Positions 1-11,400 of a stretch of 64,000 nucleotides of DNA are shown here, piece by piece (the first letter of the stretch is position 1; the number at the start of each line of letters is the position of its first letter). Origin of the DNA: Guyanagaster necrorhizus (lineage: Eukaryota; Basidiomycota; Agaricomycetes; Agaricales; Physalacriaceae); the NCBI RefSeq assembly GCF_019112545.1, contig NW_025064884.1, positions 1,748,032 to 1,812,031 on the forward strand, read 5' to 3'. The position numbers and the translations under genes were made by a program. Under the pieces are notes generated by a model that made no database searches, was not told the DNA's origin, and saw nothing but the letters and a program-made list of their open reading frames with translations.

Positions 1-1
1 A

Positions 2-862
2 TCTGACTGCGGCTCCAAATTCATCTCCTAATTTACTCATGCCTTAGCCATGGCCCTTGACATAGAACTCCACCTTACCTCTGGTTATCATCCAGAGGCT
101 GATAGACAAATGGAATAAGCAAACCAAACTCTGAAACAATACATCTGCATCTACTGCTCCTACCAGCAGGACAACTGAGACACCCTCTTACCCATTGCTG
201 AATTTGCCTACAATAATGCCTCTAACATGTCCATCAGAATTTTCTCATTTTTTGCTAACAAGAGTTACCACCCTAACATCATTGTTCACTCTGAAATGGA
301 TATCACCTCTGCCTGGGCCTGACACTTTGCAGTCAACCTTGATGAACTTTATCAATTACTGAAGAATAAAATTTCTGAAGCTCAGTCTCACTACAAGATC
401 CAAGCAGACAAGCATTGGATTTCAGCACTCCCATTCACAGTGGGGGACAAGACCTACCTCAGCTCCAAACATATCAAAACCACCTGCCTGACCAGAAAAT
501 TCTTGGAGAAATACTTTAGTCCTTTCAAAATCATAGTCCAACCTGGTACTCACTTCTTTACTCTGAGGCTTCCATCAGATCTCTGGTCCATTCATCCCAT
601 CTTCCATATGTCACAATTGGAACCCATAAAAGAAAACACCATTCCTAACCAAATCCAACCACCACTGCCTCCAGTCAAAGTTGATGAAGAAGAACATTTT
701 GAAATAGCCCAAATCCTCAACTCTAAACTGGACTGCCAGTTCTGCTGCCCACTGCTGTACAAAATCCAGTGGCTAGGATATGAAGGTACCAACAAAGAAT
801 TTGCTTGGTTACCAGCCTCTGAGTTCTCTGCTGATGAATTTATTGAAGAATTCTACCACTGA
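2..862 (+). pseudogene. Gypsy pol 3' end: integrase C-terminus and chromodomain (Tf2/sushi-like)
   Basis: One frame from base 2 to the TGA after 860 encodes the end of a Ty3/gypsy polyprotein. It opens with SDCGSKFIS, the second catalytic Asp of the DDE integrase, and keeps a Glu in RQME before ANQTLKQY. The integrase tail and GPY/F-like region follow. A chromodomain closes it (about 690-850: EHFEIAQILNSK, then YKIQWLGYE and AWLPAS). Four in-frame stops (29, 116, 176, 320) show it is dead. The 5' part lies outside the window. Chromodomain integrases direct insertion to heterochromatin. This copy is a different lineage from elements B/E/F/G: its tail ends in FSADEFIEEFYH and its LTR at 2,565 is unrelated. 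Confidence 0.85.
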
Positions 863-1105
863 TACCCAGGCAAACCAGGATCCTTGTTCAAAGTCATTCA
901 AACATTCAATTCCTAATACAATGCTACTCTGGACACCATCAGTGCCCCATCTTACTATTTCAATTCTAACCACTAATTACCACCATTCAATCACCTCTTC
1001 TATATTTTCAAAGTCAAAAAATAAAAAATAAAAAATTTACATTTATATTTTTGTCCACTACCAACATCTGATGCCCTTTTCTATATACATTTCATATAAA
1101 ATATT

Positions 1106-2426
1106 TTACAAAGAAGCAGAACCCAATAGGTCCACACTAGAACCTGAACTCTTCCTCCACTTCTTTAACTCCTTTATATCCTTGTTCAGCCTCTTCAACA
1201 TCACCTCCTGAAGATCCTCCACCTTCTGATCTCTCTCATCCTTGAAAATCAGTCCAGTCTTCTTCCAGGCCTCCACCTCAGACTCCAAAAACAGCTCCAA
1301 AGGAGATGACATATCATTGGAACTGTAGTCATCTTAAAGACCTGCCACAGTGCTGCAAACATCTGCCACCTCATCTACCAACTCATCTATGTGATGCATC
1401 AACTTGTGTATCAATTTTGAAAGTTGGTGGAGACCAGCAGAGACCTTCACACTGCTGATCACCTCACTCATGGTGACACCCTTGTTGAACAAACAGGCAG
1501 TTTTCTTGATCTTGCAGTGAGAGCAAGTCTGCTCTTGATCAGCACCTTTGGTTATAAGTCATGCATAACACCATGTGCCATCTTGACAACAGTGCACACA
1601 ACTCTCTGAAAACAAAAGCTAAGTTAAGCCATGAAAGAAAACCAAGACACTTACTTTCACCATCTAACAATTCTTCACCCTCTACCAGTCCCATTACTTC
1701 TAACTTTGCCTGCTTTTTGGGGCTAATGACCACCTGTATCTCACTGCCATCTACTATGCTCTTCAACCTGAACTTGCATTTATAGCCCTTCTTCACTGGA
1801 CCCACTGCCCTTCTCTTCCTCTTCTGCACCCTCTTTCTCCTCTCTAGAGTTCCCTTGGATTCTTCGGACTCATTGTCCCCCTCAGTCCCCTTGTACTGCT
1901 CATCATTGGACTCCAGAGGCACATGGCAAGTCACCTTCTTAAAGCAAAGACCAGGGCCAGGACCAAACTATTCTGCCAACACTTGATGCAGCCAGAAATC
2001 AATAGCCTCTATGAGGGTCATTTGCAACCCATCCTCTATAACCATCCCCTCCAGCTCTATCTCCTCAGCCTCAGCCCTTGCCACTGCCTCCACAGCCTCT
2101 CTCTCCTCAGCCTCTCTCCAAGCTGCCTCTCTCAACACCTCCTCTGCCTCCTTAGCTCACCTCTCCACAGCCTGCTGAACCTCCTCCCTCTTCCTCTCTA
2201 ATTCCTCCTTCTGCTTCTTTTTCCATGACTCTCAGGCTACATGGTCTGCCTGGGCCCTTTCCTTTCACTTCTGCTCTCCTTGCCATTCCAAATGGCTCTC
2301 CATGGCCTTTGCATATTCTTCCTCCATGGTTCACCATTCCAGATGAAACAATTCCTTGGCCTCTTCAGGGCCATTGGAGGTGGATCCCCTCACCAGAGGC
2401 TCAGAAGTGCATGAGTGATGATACAT
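1106..2426 (-). pseudogene. Antisense coiled-coil / cysteine-motif protein, broken
   Basis: Minus-strand coding region of about 430 codons between the pol end and the polypurine tract of the gypsy element, in opposite orientation. Start ATG at 2,424-2,426, stop at 1,106-1,108. In order: an acidic N-terminus (SEPLVRG, EEAKELFHLEW), a long Glu/Ala/Arg-rich coiled coil (KKKQKEELERKREEVQQAV, about 2,220-2,060), a cysteine stretch (GLCFKKVTCHVP, about 1,955-1,920), an acidic-basic linker (ERRKRVQKRKRRAV), KKGYKCKFR, then a second CxxCxxxxxC motif (CSHCKIKKTAC, about 1,515) and a charged C-terminus. At least five in-frame stops and a frame change near 1,640 break it. The architecture resembles a repeated, uncharacterised protein family I associate with Boletales genomes; that is from memory, not a search. 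It may be element cargo or a host gene caught in the element. Confidence 0.6.
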
Positions 2427-2550
2427 GGTGAGCAATGACATAGGCAAAGATGGTGGTTTCAGATCAAGCTGCAAAACTCTCATAGCCACTAACAATCTTC
2501 CATGTGGCTCTACCAGCCATTGGAATCTGCACTCTTGAGGGCAAGAATGC

Positions 2551-2564
2551 TAAGGGGGGGATAC
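2551..2564 (+). promoter_or_regulatory. Polypurine tract before LTR
   Basis: A run of seven G residues after TAA, then ATAC, sits directly before the TGTTAC start of the LTR. This is the expected plus-strand primer site of an LTR retrotransposon. It ties the antisense gene at 1,106-2,426 to the same element as the pol fragment at 2-862. Confidence 0.7.
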
Positions 2565-3062
2565 TGTTACATGCATGCTGCCAGCCTCCATGTCACTTCA
2601 ACCAACCACAAATTCAATCATGCTATCCACCAGACTCTGGCCACTTTCTATTACCTACTAATTTCATTTCACTATTATCATTTCACATCTATATTTCACA
2701 TTGTAATATCTAGACCCTGAACTTGGTAGTGAATACTGACACTGGAATCCAATGGAACCTGACTCAGAATTAGCTACCATTAGTATATAAAGCCATGTAC
2801 ATCATTGTAACTACTCAGTTTGAATATCAACTTGGATAAGCCATCTACACTTCACACTCACTTCAACTCTTCCCTACCTCATCCATCAGATTCCACTCTG
2901 AAGGATATTCCAGTTCACTTCTCTGACAGAACTCCATTCTGTCCATTCAGATCCTTAGGCTCTGACTCAAGGGTGATGTTGCCAATAGCTTTATTGACAC
3001 TCACACACTCTGCCAAACTCCATGTGTGCACTCAAGCCCACTCGATTGGCATGTTCCTAACA
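2565..3062 (+). repeat. 3' LTR of the Tf2/sushi-like element
   Basis: 498 bp bounded by TGTTAC and CCTAACA, so it has short inverted TGTTA/TAACA termini, and it is preceded by a polypurine tract. It contains a TATA-like TATATAA at 2,784-2,790. Its sequence is unrelated to the A/B/C LTR families in the rest of the window. It is followed without spacer by a truncated family A LTR. Confidence 0.75.
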
Positions 3063-3314
3063 GGACTCAGCAATGTACAATAGGCAGTAGTATTATTAGT
3101 AGGCCTTGTACAGTATTTAAGACTGCTCACTCTTGCTGGAAGACCTCAGCTTTGAGCTAAAGTTTATTTACACACCATTTTATATCCAAGCCAATTCTAA
3201 GGCCTTGTGACATATTGATCAGAATATGTATCAGTGGGTTCAGTCAATCACTCAAAGTGTGAGGTGACTTCTGTTTATCATGTGTTTCTGCTCATATGAT
3301 GCTTGGGTCTAACA
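3063..3314 (+). repeat. Truncated family A LTR (U3 end to U5)
   Basis: Matches the second half of the LTR at 3,480-3,954: the GTATTTAAG TATA box, AGCTTTGAGCTAAAG, TTTATCATGTG, and the end GGTCTAACA. The first about 220 bp are missing at the junction with the preceding LTR, where both sides share AACAGG. Confidence 0.75.
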
Positions 3315-3479
3315 GAGAGGATGACAATGATAGTTGACTATTTAGTTAGCTGGAAGGGCTATGGCTCAGAATCAAACTAATAGGTCAATGAGAAATATAT
3401 GAATGCAGATGATGCCATATGTGACTATGAATTATCCTTGAATTAAGCCATCAGGACAATGGTCTTAAGAAGGGAGTAA
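3315..3479 (+). pseudogene. Family A pol tail: chromodomain end and 3' leader
   Basis: Degraded end of a chromodomain polyprotein (VDYLVSWKGY, then YMNADDAI, then YELSLN and stop), followed by the polypurine-like TCTTAAGAAGGGAGTAA and the LTR at 3,480. Only these 165 bp lie between two family A LTRs, so the rest of this element has been deleted or recombined away. Confidence 0.7.
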
Positions 3480-3954
3480 TGTTACAATTTTTATCATTTA
3501 TTTTTCTTTTTCTTATAAACTGATCCTTATTTATACTTAGTCAGAGTGCTCAAACAAGTGCTTGAGACTGTGAGACAGGCTTAGTCAGCACAACAAGCCC
3601 ATTCAGTCATTGTCTTTTGACATGACAGCACAGCCTGATGATACATAATGACTCTTTTGTGTACAGTAGTAACAACCAAGGACAAAGAGCACAACAGGCT
3701 CAACAATGTACAATAAGAAACTCAGTATAATTAGACCACTATGTACAGTATATAAGGAGGCTCACTCTCACTGATACACTCCAGCTTCAAGCTAAAGTTT
3801 ATCTTCATACCATTCTATTCTCAAGCCGATCTAAAAGGCCTTGTCACATATCAATTTTCACATTCACAATAAGTGAACTCTGATGTTCCACTTGAAGTGC
3901 AAAGTGATGTCAGTTTATCATGTGTCTGTAATCATGTGCAGCTTAGGTCTAACA
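3480..3954 (+). repeat. Family A LTR, 475 bp
   Basis: Starts TGTTACAATTT and ends GGTCTAACA. It contains GTATATAAGG and AGCTTCAAGCTAAAG (near 3,785), the predicted RNA start used as self-primer in this family. No primer-binding site follows: the next bases are RNase H coding sequence, so this is a rearranged junction, not an intact 5' end. Confidence 0.8.
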
Positions 3955-3962
3955 AATTCTGT

Positions 3963-5346
3963 GTCAAGGCTGACTCAAGTGAAGGAGCCATTGGGGTAGT
4001 ATTCTCTTAAGAACAAGATGGAAAATGACAGCCAGTAGCCTTTCTGTTGAAGGCTCTCACAGTTACTGAGTGAAACTATGAGATCTACAACAAGGAACTG
4101 CTCACTATTATGCTCATCTTAGAAGAGTGGTGATACTATTTAATTAGCATAGCACAAGCCTTTGAAATATGAACCAATTATCAGAATCTGCAATACTTCC
4201 AACAGCTGCAGAAACTGAATTGGTGATAAGCTTGATGGGTAATTGAGCTGAGCCAATATGAATATACTCTCCACCATAAAGCAGGCACTGCCAACAAGAA
4301 GGCTGATCTCCTTAGCTAATGCACTGATTATGATCAAGAGGTGAACAACAATAAGAGAGTCATATTGCTAAAGCCTGAGCACTTCCAGACTATGATAATG
4401 CTAACAGAGGAGGAGATTCACAAACAGATCAAGAGCATGACAAGAGATACTAGTAAATGAGACCAGCACATGGCTCCATTCCTAAATCATGAGCATGGAA
4501 TGACAAAGGAGAGGGGATTAATCTGTTATGATGGGCAGATCTATATTCCATGAGATCACAGACTCTGAGGCAAAATTATCACTACTTGCCATAATCATGC
4601 AATTAAGAGACACTCTGGCATCACCAAAACTAAAGAACTCATCCTATGGGAATACTGGTAGCCCAAAATAGGCCAAAACATAGAATGATACATCAAGAGA
4701 TGTGAAACTTGCCAGTGAGGCAAGTCAGCCATCCAGTTATGCATAGCACCTCTTCACACAAATAAGATCCTCTACTCACCATAGATCCACATCTCTATAG
4801 ACATGATCACAGAACTACCAGAGTGTCATAGATATGATACTATTACTATCATAGTCAATTGCTTCTCTAAGGTGATCATCCTGATCACCTGTTCAACTGA
4901 GCTGACTTCAGAGAGATGGGCAAAGATCCTTCATGATGAAATATACACCAAATACAGAATGCCACAAGTAGTCATTTCTAATCAAGGGCCACAATTTGTC
5001 TCAAAAGTTCTAAACAACTTGTACTATCTTCTCAATATTCAGTGCAATGCTTCTACCACCTATTATCCCCAAACCAATGGTCAAACTGAATGAGTCAACC
5101 AGGAGATTGAGAAATACCTCTGACTGTTCATCAATTATTGACAGGACAATTGGGCTGAATGGCTTGCCCTTATAGCCTTCCAACACAATAATTACATCCA
5201 CTCTGCCACTGGCAAAACCCCTTTCTTTATCAACACCAGTCAATACCCCCATGTTTCTCACACCAAACACATTCATACTGCAACTCTCACATCCTCCAAC
5301 TTTGCTATAATGATAATGAAGATTCACAAAGAAACCAGAGCCACTC
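3963..5346 (+). pseudogene. Family A pol: RNase H and integrase, host of element B
   Basis: One frame with many stops. RNase H begins VKADSSEGAIG (the first catalytic Asp), with NYEIYNKELL. An HHCC zinc region follows (CHNHAIKRHSG, later CETCQ), then the integrase core: IDMITELP, VVISNQGPQF (second catalytic Asp changed to Asn) and QTNGQTE. It stops after KIHKETRATL, where element B is inserted, and resumes at 13,368. Protease and RT upstream are missing. A typical dead chromoviral pol. Confidence 0.85.
5342..5346 (+). repeat. Target site duplication CACTC (left)
   Basis: CACTC directly precedes the LTR of element B and recurs at 13,363-13,367 directly after its other LTR. Five bases is the usual gypsy duplication length. 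Together with the integrase frame resuming after the second copy, this fixes the element's borders exactly. Confidence 0.9.
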
Positions 5347-5867
5347 TATTATGATTTTTCCTACTTTTCTTTTCTTTTTCCTCAGAAATAACCCCTATCT
5401 TTGCTTAGTCAGAGCACTTAGGCCAGTGCTTAGGACTGTGAGAACATTTAGCTCAACAACTCAATTGGTCATTGTCTTATTGCACTGCTGTGTGCTGTGA
5501 AGGGAGAGACAATACTCCTTTTGTTTCTTAATTGTGGTGCAGCAGTAACAGCACAACAGTAAGACAACAGCCTTTGTGGAGAGCCTGACAACAGCAGGGG
5601 TAACAGCTCTACAGCAGACAATATCTTTTGTGAACAGCTATTAATAGTCAGATAACAGAACAGTATTTAAGTAGCACTGTTTTCACTGTAGTAGCTCTAG
5701 CATTAAGCTAAAGTTTATTCTTCACCATCTACTCTTGAGCTCAAGCTTCTTGCCATGCTTTGAACTACTACCACTATTACCTTGTGAACTCAGTCAGTCT
5801 AACCTGAAGTGCGAGGTTCTGAACTGTTTATCATGTGTTGATAGTCACATGGAATTTGGGCTTAACA
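5347..5867 (+). repeat. Element B 5' LTR (521 bp)
   Basis: Starts TATTATGATT (the partner LTR has TGTTATGATT, a G to A change) and ends GGGCTTAACA. The central stretch around GACAACAGCCTTTGTG is identical in both LTRs, while differences cluster where CpG probably stood. Confidence 0.9.
5664..5711 (+). promoter_or_regulatory. TATA box and predicted RNA 5' end of element B
   Basis: TATTTAAG at 5,664-5,671 is followed about 30 bp later by AGCTCTAGCATTAAGCTAA (from 5,693). The last nine bases, TTAAGCTAA (5,703-5,711), are the exact complement of the primer-binding site at 5,869-5,877. CTAGCA just upstream also pairs with TGCTAG beyond the PBS if a small bulge is allowed. Confidence 0.65.
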
Positions 5868-5868
5868 A

Positions 5869-5891
5869 TTAGCTTAACACTGCTAGCTTCT
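5869..5891 (+). promoter_or_regulatory. Primer-binding site of element B (self-priming type)
   Basis: One base after the LTR comes TTAGCTTAA, complementary to TTAAGCTAA in the element's own LTR, then CACTGCTAGC. I recognise no tRNA 3' end here. The position and complementarity match the Tf1-type arrangement, where the RNA 5' end folds back to prime minus-strand synthesis. Confidence 0.65.
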
Positions 5892-5923
5892 CTTCTTCAA
5901 GCCTAAAAGGCTAAAAGAACTGA

Positions 5924-6950
5924 ATGCTTCTTGACAACCTCTTCTTGATCCACAGGACAAGAAACTATATGCCTTCCATCAACAGCTCTATCAATTCCAA
6001 AGTACCCCCCTTCTCTATTGAATTGCTAATCAATCTTCTGGAAACTCTAACAATCAGGATAGTCAGAGACTATCAAGCAAAGGATGACATGATCTGCCAA
6101 TTCATCAATGGTCTCTCTGCTGAGACCTGAATCACTGAACTCAGATCCAGAGAAGAGTCTGAAAGCATGGGCCAGTCAGGTCCTGGCCAAGAGGAGGAGG
6201 AATCCCTCCAATGTTCTCCATGCCTCCCAACCTCTGACACCAACACCACTGACAAACTGGTGGAAGAAGAGGGAGCAGAGCTCAGTCAGCAGTGGAGAGA
6301 TGAGCTCAATGAAGAGCACTGACAACTTGCCAGGCTCAATCAGCCAACAGAGTGGGGCCCTACCCCAAAAACCCAGGAGCACAGGAAGTGGCCTCTAAGC
6401 ATCAAATGGAATGAAAATCCCAAAGACAATCTTTATGCTCTAGATTGCTGGGACAATCAGGATTGAAGTGCCGATGGAGAGTCACCAAACACTAGTGCAG
6501 AAGGGCAGGAACACCTGCCAGCTCAGGGAAGAAAATGGGCCTTGGGCACTGAGTGGAACAAAAACTCTGAGGACAATCCTTATAGGGTCGATCGGTGGGA
6601 TGACACCACCGACGATGGAGAAAGTGGTCCAGACAGATCTCTATCTAATAAGTTGGGAAGCAGCAGCTTCCTGGCAGAGGATGAGTCCTATGATTGGACC
6701 ATCAAAGCAAGAAGGCTATTGGTACTCCGAATTGGCAATTGAGCCCTTTGAGGGTTCTTGCACAAGAAGCTCACCACTCTATTCCTTAAACCTGACTTCT
6801 ATGAAGAGTTCTGGAGCTACATTGGACAATTGGAAGAAGAAGAGGAGTGGCGGCACAATGCCGAGACTGAGGGGATATGAGATTTACCCTCCTGAGGAGT
6901 CCCATACTGGAAGGACTCTAATGATCTCCAGGGCCGATATTGGTCCAAAA
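5924..6950 (+). pseudogene. Element B ORF1, upstream of gag, unknown function
   Basis: Frame from ATG 5,924. The N-terminus is MLLDNLFLIHRTRN, followed by an acidic, Ser/Pro-rich protein (EEEGAELSQQWRDEL, WNENPKDNLYALDCWDNQD, WDDTTDDGESGPDRS) and a part ending around LEEEEEWRHNAETEG. Stops fall at places expected for mutated Arg/Trp/Gln codons. It is in the -1 frame relative to gag, whose frame is also largely open here. It occupies the same place as ORF1 of elements G, F and E but lacks their N-terminal hydrophobic helix. I know no family for it. The 3' limit is approximate. Confidence 0.5.
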
Positions 6951-8483
6951 GAGGATGGAGAAATTGAAGAAGGGGAAATTTCCCTCTTTGCAAATAATCG
7001 CTGGTCCCAACTCATGGATGAGGAGGGACTGAAGTGAGAAAGCTGGCAAAATGGAGAAGGCCAGTATCTGAGAAGTCAGCAGACCCCTCAGCCAATTCTC
7101 AACAAAGAAGGATTGCCACTAGCACCAGGGATGCCCCTGGTACTATCAGAGGACAAGTATTTGCCATTTCCAGTAAGTATTCCACCACCTTAGAGAACTA
7201 ATTCCCCATACAGTAGCAACATGACATCTTGGCTTTCTGAAGAAAAGCCAAAATACATCAACCTATAGAGATTCCCAATGCCATGACTATTTGCTGGACA
7301 ACTGCCATCTGATGAAGCTGAGGACAGTGGACCACCTCCTGCAGCTCCAGAAGGAGATAACCCTGATGCTATGGCCCAAGAATGGACCATCCAGAATGGG
7401 TGGATCATATAGAAAAAGCCCCCTCCACCAGGAAGTTCCATGGCTGATGATGGGTCCCTTTATTTATTCTCTGGTCTGCCAGAAGGATGGATAGGCCCAC
7501 CTGGGAGTGTGCTCCCAAATCTAATGCCTCCTATTGCAGCAGGGGCACAGATCCTAAAGGTCATGCTAACCTTGGTATGGGATCCACTCCTCTTTAAAGA
7601 GGCTTCAGACAACATTGATTGATTCCTTATAGACTGCAATCAATATTTCTAGGTTTTCATCTTATACTTCCTACTTGACATGTACAAGGTGACATATGCT
7701 TCAACTTATCTGGAAGATAAGGTGAAGGTATGGTGGATGCTTCTTGCTCCTGCCTTCTGGTCAACCACATGGCAACATCACTGATACCTCTCGTGGCTGG
7801 TATTCAAACAAATGATCTGAGATAAGTTCATGGATCCAGCTGTCCAAGAAGTCCACAAGCAGAAGATGAAGGACTATAAGATGGGTGACAAAGTGGCTAC
7901 TGACTACTTTGACAAGTTGGAGTGACTCAGAAAACTCACTGGAGTACAGGAGGACATAGCCAACACCAGGCGGATGGTCAAATATATGAAACAAGGACTA
8001 CTATTCTCATATCTCAAGACCATCTCCAATCTCAGTCATAGTATCCCAGTTGAATATGAGGAACAAAAGGCCAGAATCATTATCATGTGGCAAGAACAAT
8101 AATAACAGAAGGCAGAGTCATCCACCCTATCATGGGATAGACACAAGACTCAGGGACAGAGCTGGAAGCCCTCAACCTCCTAGGCAACTATGTCATCCAG
8201 GCCTGATGGCTCAGCTCCAACTTCTCAATATGCTGAGAAGTGAACTGGTATGGGCATGACATATACTGGAACAAATAAGCTGATAGACATGGATCACCTC
8301 AAGAAGAGAGGGAAGTGTTTCAATTGTGGTCAGAAGGGCCACATGACATGAAACTGTCTCCAGAAGAAGAACAAATACATCTGAGAAGACATTCAAGTGC
8401 AGATCACCAAGTTGATGAAGGAGGAACAAGACCTTGGCCAAGATGATAAGGTCAAGGAAGTAAAAGATGAGGCCAAGCAGTGA
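6468..8483 (+). pseudogene. Element B gag with CCHC zinc knuckle
   Basis: Open with few stops in one frame up to TGA 8,481-8,483; the true start is uncertain because the frame is open back to about 6,108. The N-terminal part overlaps ORF1. The capsid-like region (about 7,590-8,090) has ASDNIDxFLIDCNQYF, YLSWLVFKQM and EVHKQKMKDYKMGDK, typical of fungal chromoviral Gag. The nucleocapsid knuckle is at 8,316-8,357: CFNCGQKGHMT, stop, NC. Gag forms the virus-like particle and packages the RNA. The stop overlaps the pol frame as CAGTGAGC. Confidence 0.75.
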
Positions 8484-11400
8484 GCGATTCTGCTGACTCA
8501 GCTAAAAAAATGAATAACGGGTCACAAACTGCTGGACAGACTGATATTTTATCCTCTATAGTATCATCCTCCATGTCTAAATTATGCATGCATTTGAATA
8601 TACCCAACCCCATTATTCACTATTACAAATCACCTAAAGAACCAACTCCAATGACTCAAGCACTAATGAAGGGCTGAAGAGAGGCAGAGAGCCCCAAAGA
8701 TGCATCATCATCAAGAGTTCATCAAACTAAAAATATGAAACAGACTCAATCGCCTTTAGGCTGAACAGGGGTAGAGAACCTCACTGATTGGCTGAGGCCA
8801 CTCAACACCAAATGGACTTGGCAGACCATCAGGAATGCAAAGGACAAAGCAGTGGCAAAAGTAGTACTCAGAAACTGGGTACACAAGACATGAGCTAAAG
8901 AAGTGATTGATGAGATGATCACTGAAATGCAGGCTGCAGAACGATGCTGAGCCTTGGAATGGCTCGATGAACTACATGGACCATGAAAATTCATCTGATG
9001 ATCCAAATCTCCAGAACAAGACCTATTAGCCAAGGCTCAGATTGAGATGTTAATGTCTCGATCTACCTATGCAGTCACTGCCCTGATCAACAGCAGCTGC
9101 ACAGGGAGTTCCATCAATCAAGCTTTCATCAGCAAGTATCAACTGCCCACTTGGGCAACTATGGCACTTATTCCAGTCTATAATGCAGACAGAACAAAGA
9201 ACCAGGTCAGATCAATCACTGAATACATAGAGCTTGGGCTCACCATAGGTGATCATTTAGAATGAATTGACCTGGCAGTAACTGACCTGGAAACCAAGAA
9301 AGTATTCCTTGGACATGATTGGTTAATCAGACATAATCTGCTAATCAATTGGAAGATCAGATGCATCATTTTGGCATGATATCATTGCTGGAAGATTTCA
9401 TTCAAACTACCAGATGAAGATCCCAAGGACTGATGGGATGAAGAAATAGAAGACGGCAAGATGATCCTTACCATTAGCATTCAAGCAATACACTATGCTA
9501 ATGACCTAGCAGCAAAGGCCAATGCTGGAAAGAAGGAGAGGACATTTAAAGAAATGGTATCTGAATGGGCATGTGACTACCAGGATTTGTTCAAAAAAGA
9601 AAGTTTTAGTGAACTACCTGATGCAAAGCCCTGGGATCATGCTATCGAATTAATCCCCAATGCAAATGCCAACCTAGATTGCAAGTGTTATCCACTGGGC
9701 AATAATGAATAACAGGAGCTGGATAAGTTTCTTGAAGAAAACTTATCTAGTGGAAGGATACAGCCATCAAAGTCACTGATAGCTTCATCCTTCTTTTTTA
9801 TCAAAAAGAAGGATGGAAAACTCTGACCAGTATAAAATTATTGGAAGCTAAACAAGATGACGATCAAGAATTGTTATCCACTTCCTTTAATTTTGGAGCT
9901 AATGGATAAACTCCAAGGCACCAAGTACTACACCAAATTGGATGTTCAGTGGGGGTACAACAATGTGCACATCAAAGAAGGCGATGAGTGGAAGGCTGCT
10001 TTTCAAACTAACCATAGTTTGTTTGAACCGATGGTTATGTTCTTTGGACTCACCAACTCACTGGCCACCTTCCAGTGGATGATAAATGACATCTTTAAGG
10101 GTCTCATTGCCATGGGGAAGGTAACAATCTACTTGGATGACATACTCATTATGTCCAAAACCAAGGAGGAACACTGAAGGATAGTATGACAAGTACTATC
10201 CTTGATGAGGAAACATCAACTTTTCCTTAAGGCTGAAAAGTGTGAGTTCAAGGTATTGGAAACAGAATACCTTAGAGTCATTATCAGCAAAGGGAGCATC
10301 AGGATAGACCCTGTCAAAGTGGCAGGAGTGACTGAATGGCTGGAACTGACAAAGAAGAAGGAACTGCAATCTTTTCTTGGATTCACCAACTTCTACCAAC
10401 AGTTCATCTGGGATTACAGCAAGATAGTCTGACTAATGATGCAATTAACTGGGAATTCCCCATGGACTTGGGGAATTTCCTAATGGGCAGCATTTAATGA
10501 CCTTAAATACCGATTAGCTGAAGACGTTATCCTGGCTATACCAAGTCAGGATGAAAGGTTCAGAGTGGAGGCTGACTCTAGTGAAGGCACTATCGGAGCC
10601 ATACTCTCACAGGAACAAGATAGCAAATGGTGACCAGTTGCTTTTATGTCAAAGGCACTCACTATAACAGAGCATGACTATGAAATCTATGACAAAGAAC
10701 TCCTCACTATAATGCTCACCCATGCTGAATGGTGGCATTATCTCATTGGAGCCAATCACATCTTCAAAATCTGGACTGATCACCAGAATCTCTGATATTT
10801 CTGACAACCCCAAAAGCTTAATCGAAGACAAGCCAGATAGGTTATGGAGTTATTGGAATATGAATATATGCTGCACCACAAGGCTGGAGCAGCAAACAAG
10901 AAGGCTGATTTCCTCAGCCACAGGGTGGATCAGAACCAAGGAGGAGATGACAACAAAGAGGTTATATTACTATGACCAGAACACTTCCAGGCAATGATCA
11001 TGCCAACAGAAGAGGAGATGAATGAATGCATCAAGAGCACCACTTGAGATCCCCACAAGTGAGATCAAAAAATTGCCCCATCACTCAATCATGAGCAAGG
11101 GCTAAAGAAGGAAGGGAGAATGATCTGCTATGATGGACAGATCTATATCTCAAGAGATCAGAGACTTCAAGGTGACATCATTGCCACCTGTTATGATCAC
11201 GCAACTGCCAGACATCCAGAGATCACTAAAACAAAGAAATTAGTCTTGAGGGAATATTGGTGGCCAAAAATAGACCATAATATCACCTGATATGTCAAGG
11301 CTTGCAAAATGTGTCAATGAGGCAAGACTTCAACACAACCCAGAGCAGCCCCACTCCATCCAAATAAGGTCTCTTCATTACTATAGACTCACATTTCAGT

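Noticed and set aside
10722..10997. 91-codon ORF in element B as a separate gene
   Set aside because: The adjacent frame continues RNase H through this region (WTDHQNL, LHHKAGAANKKADFLSH); this frame is a shadow.
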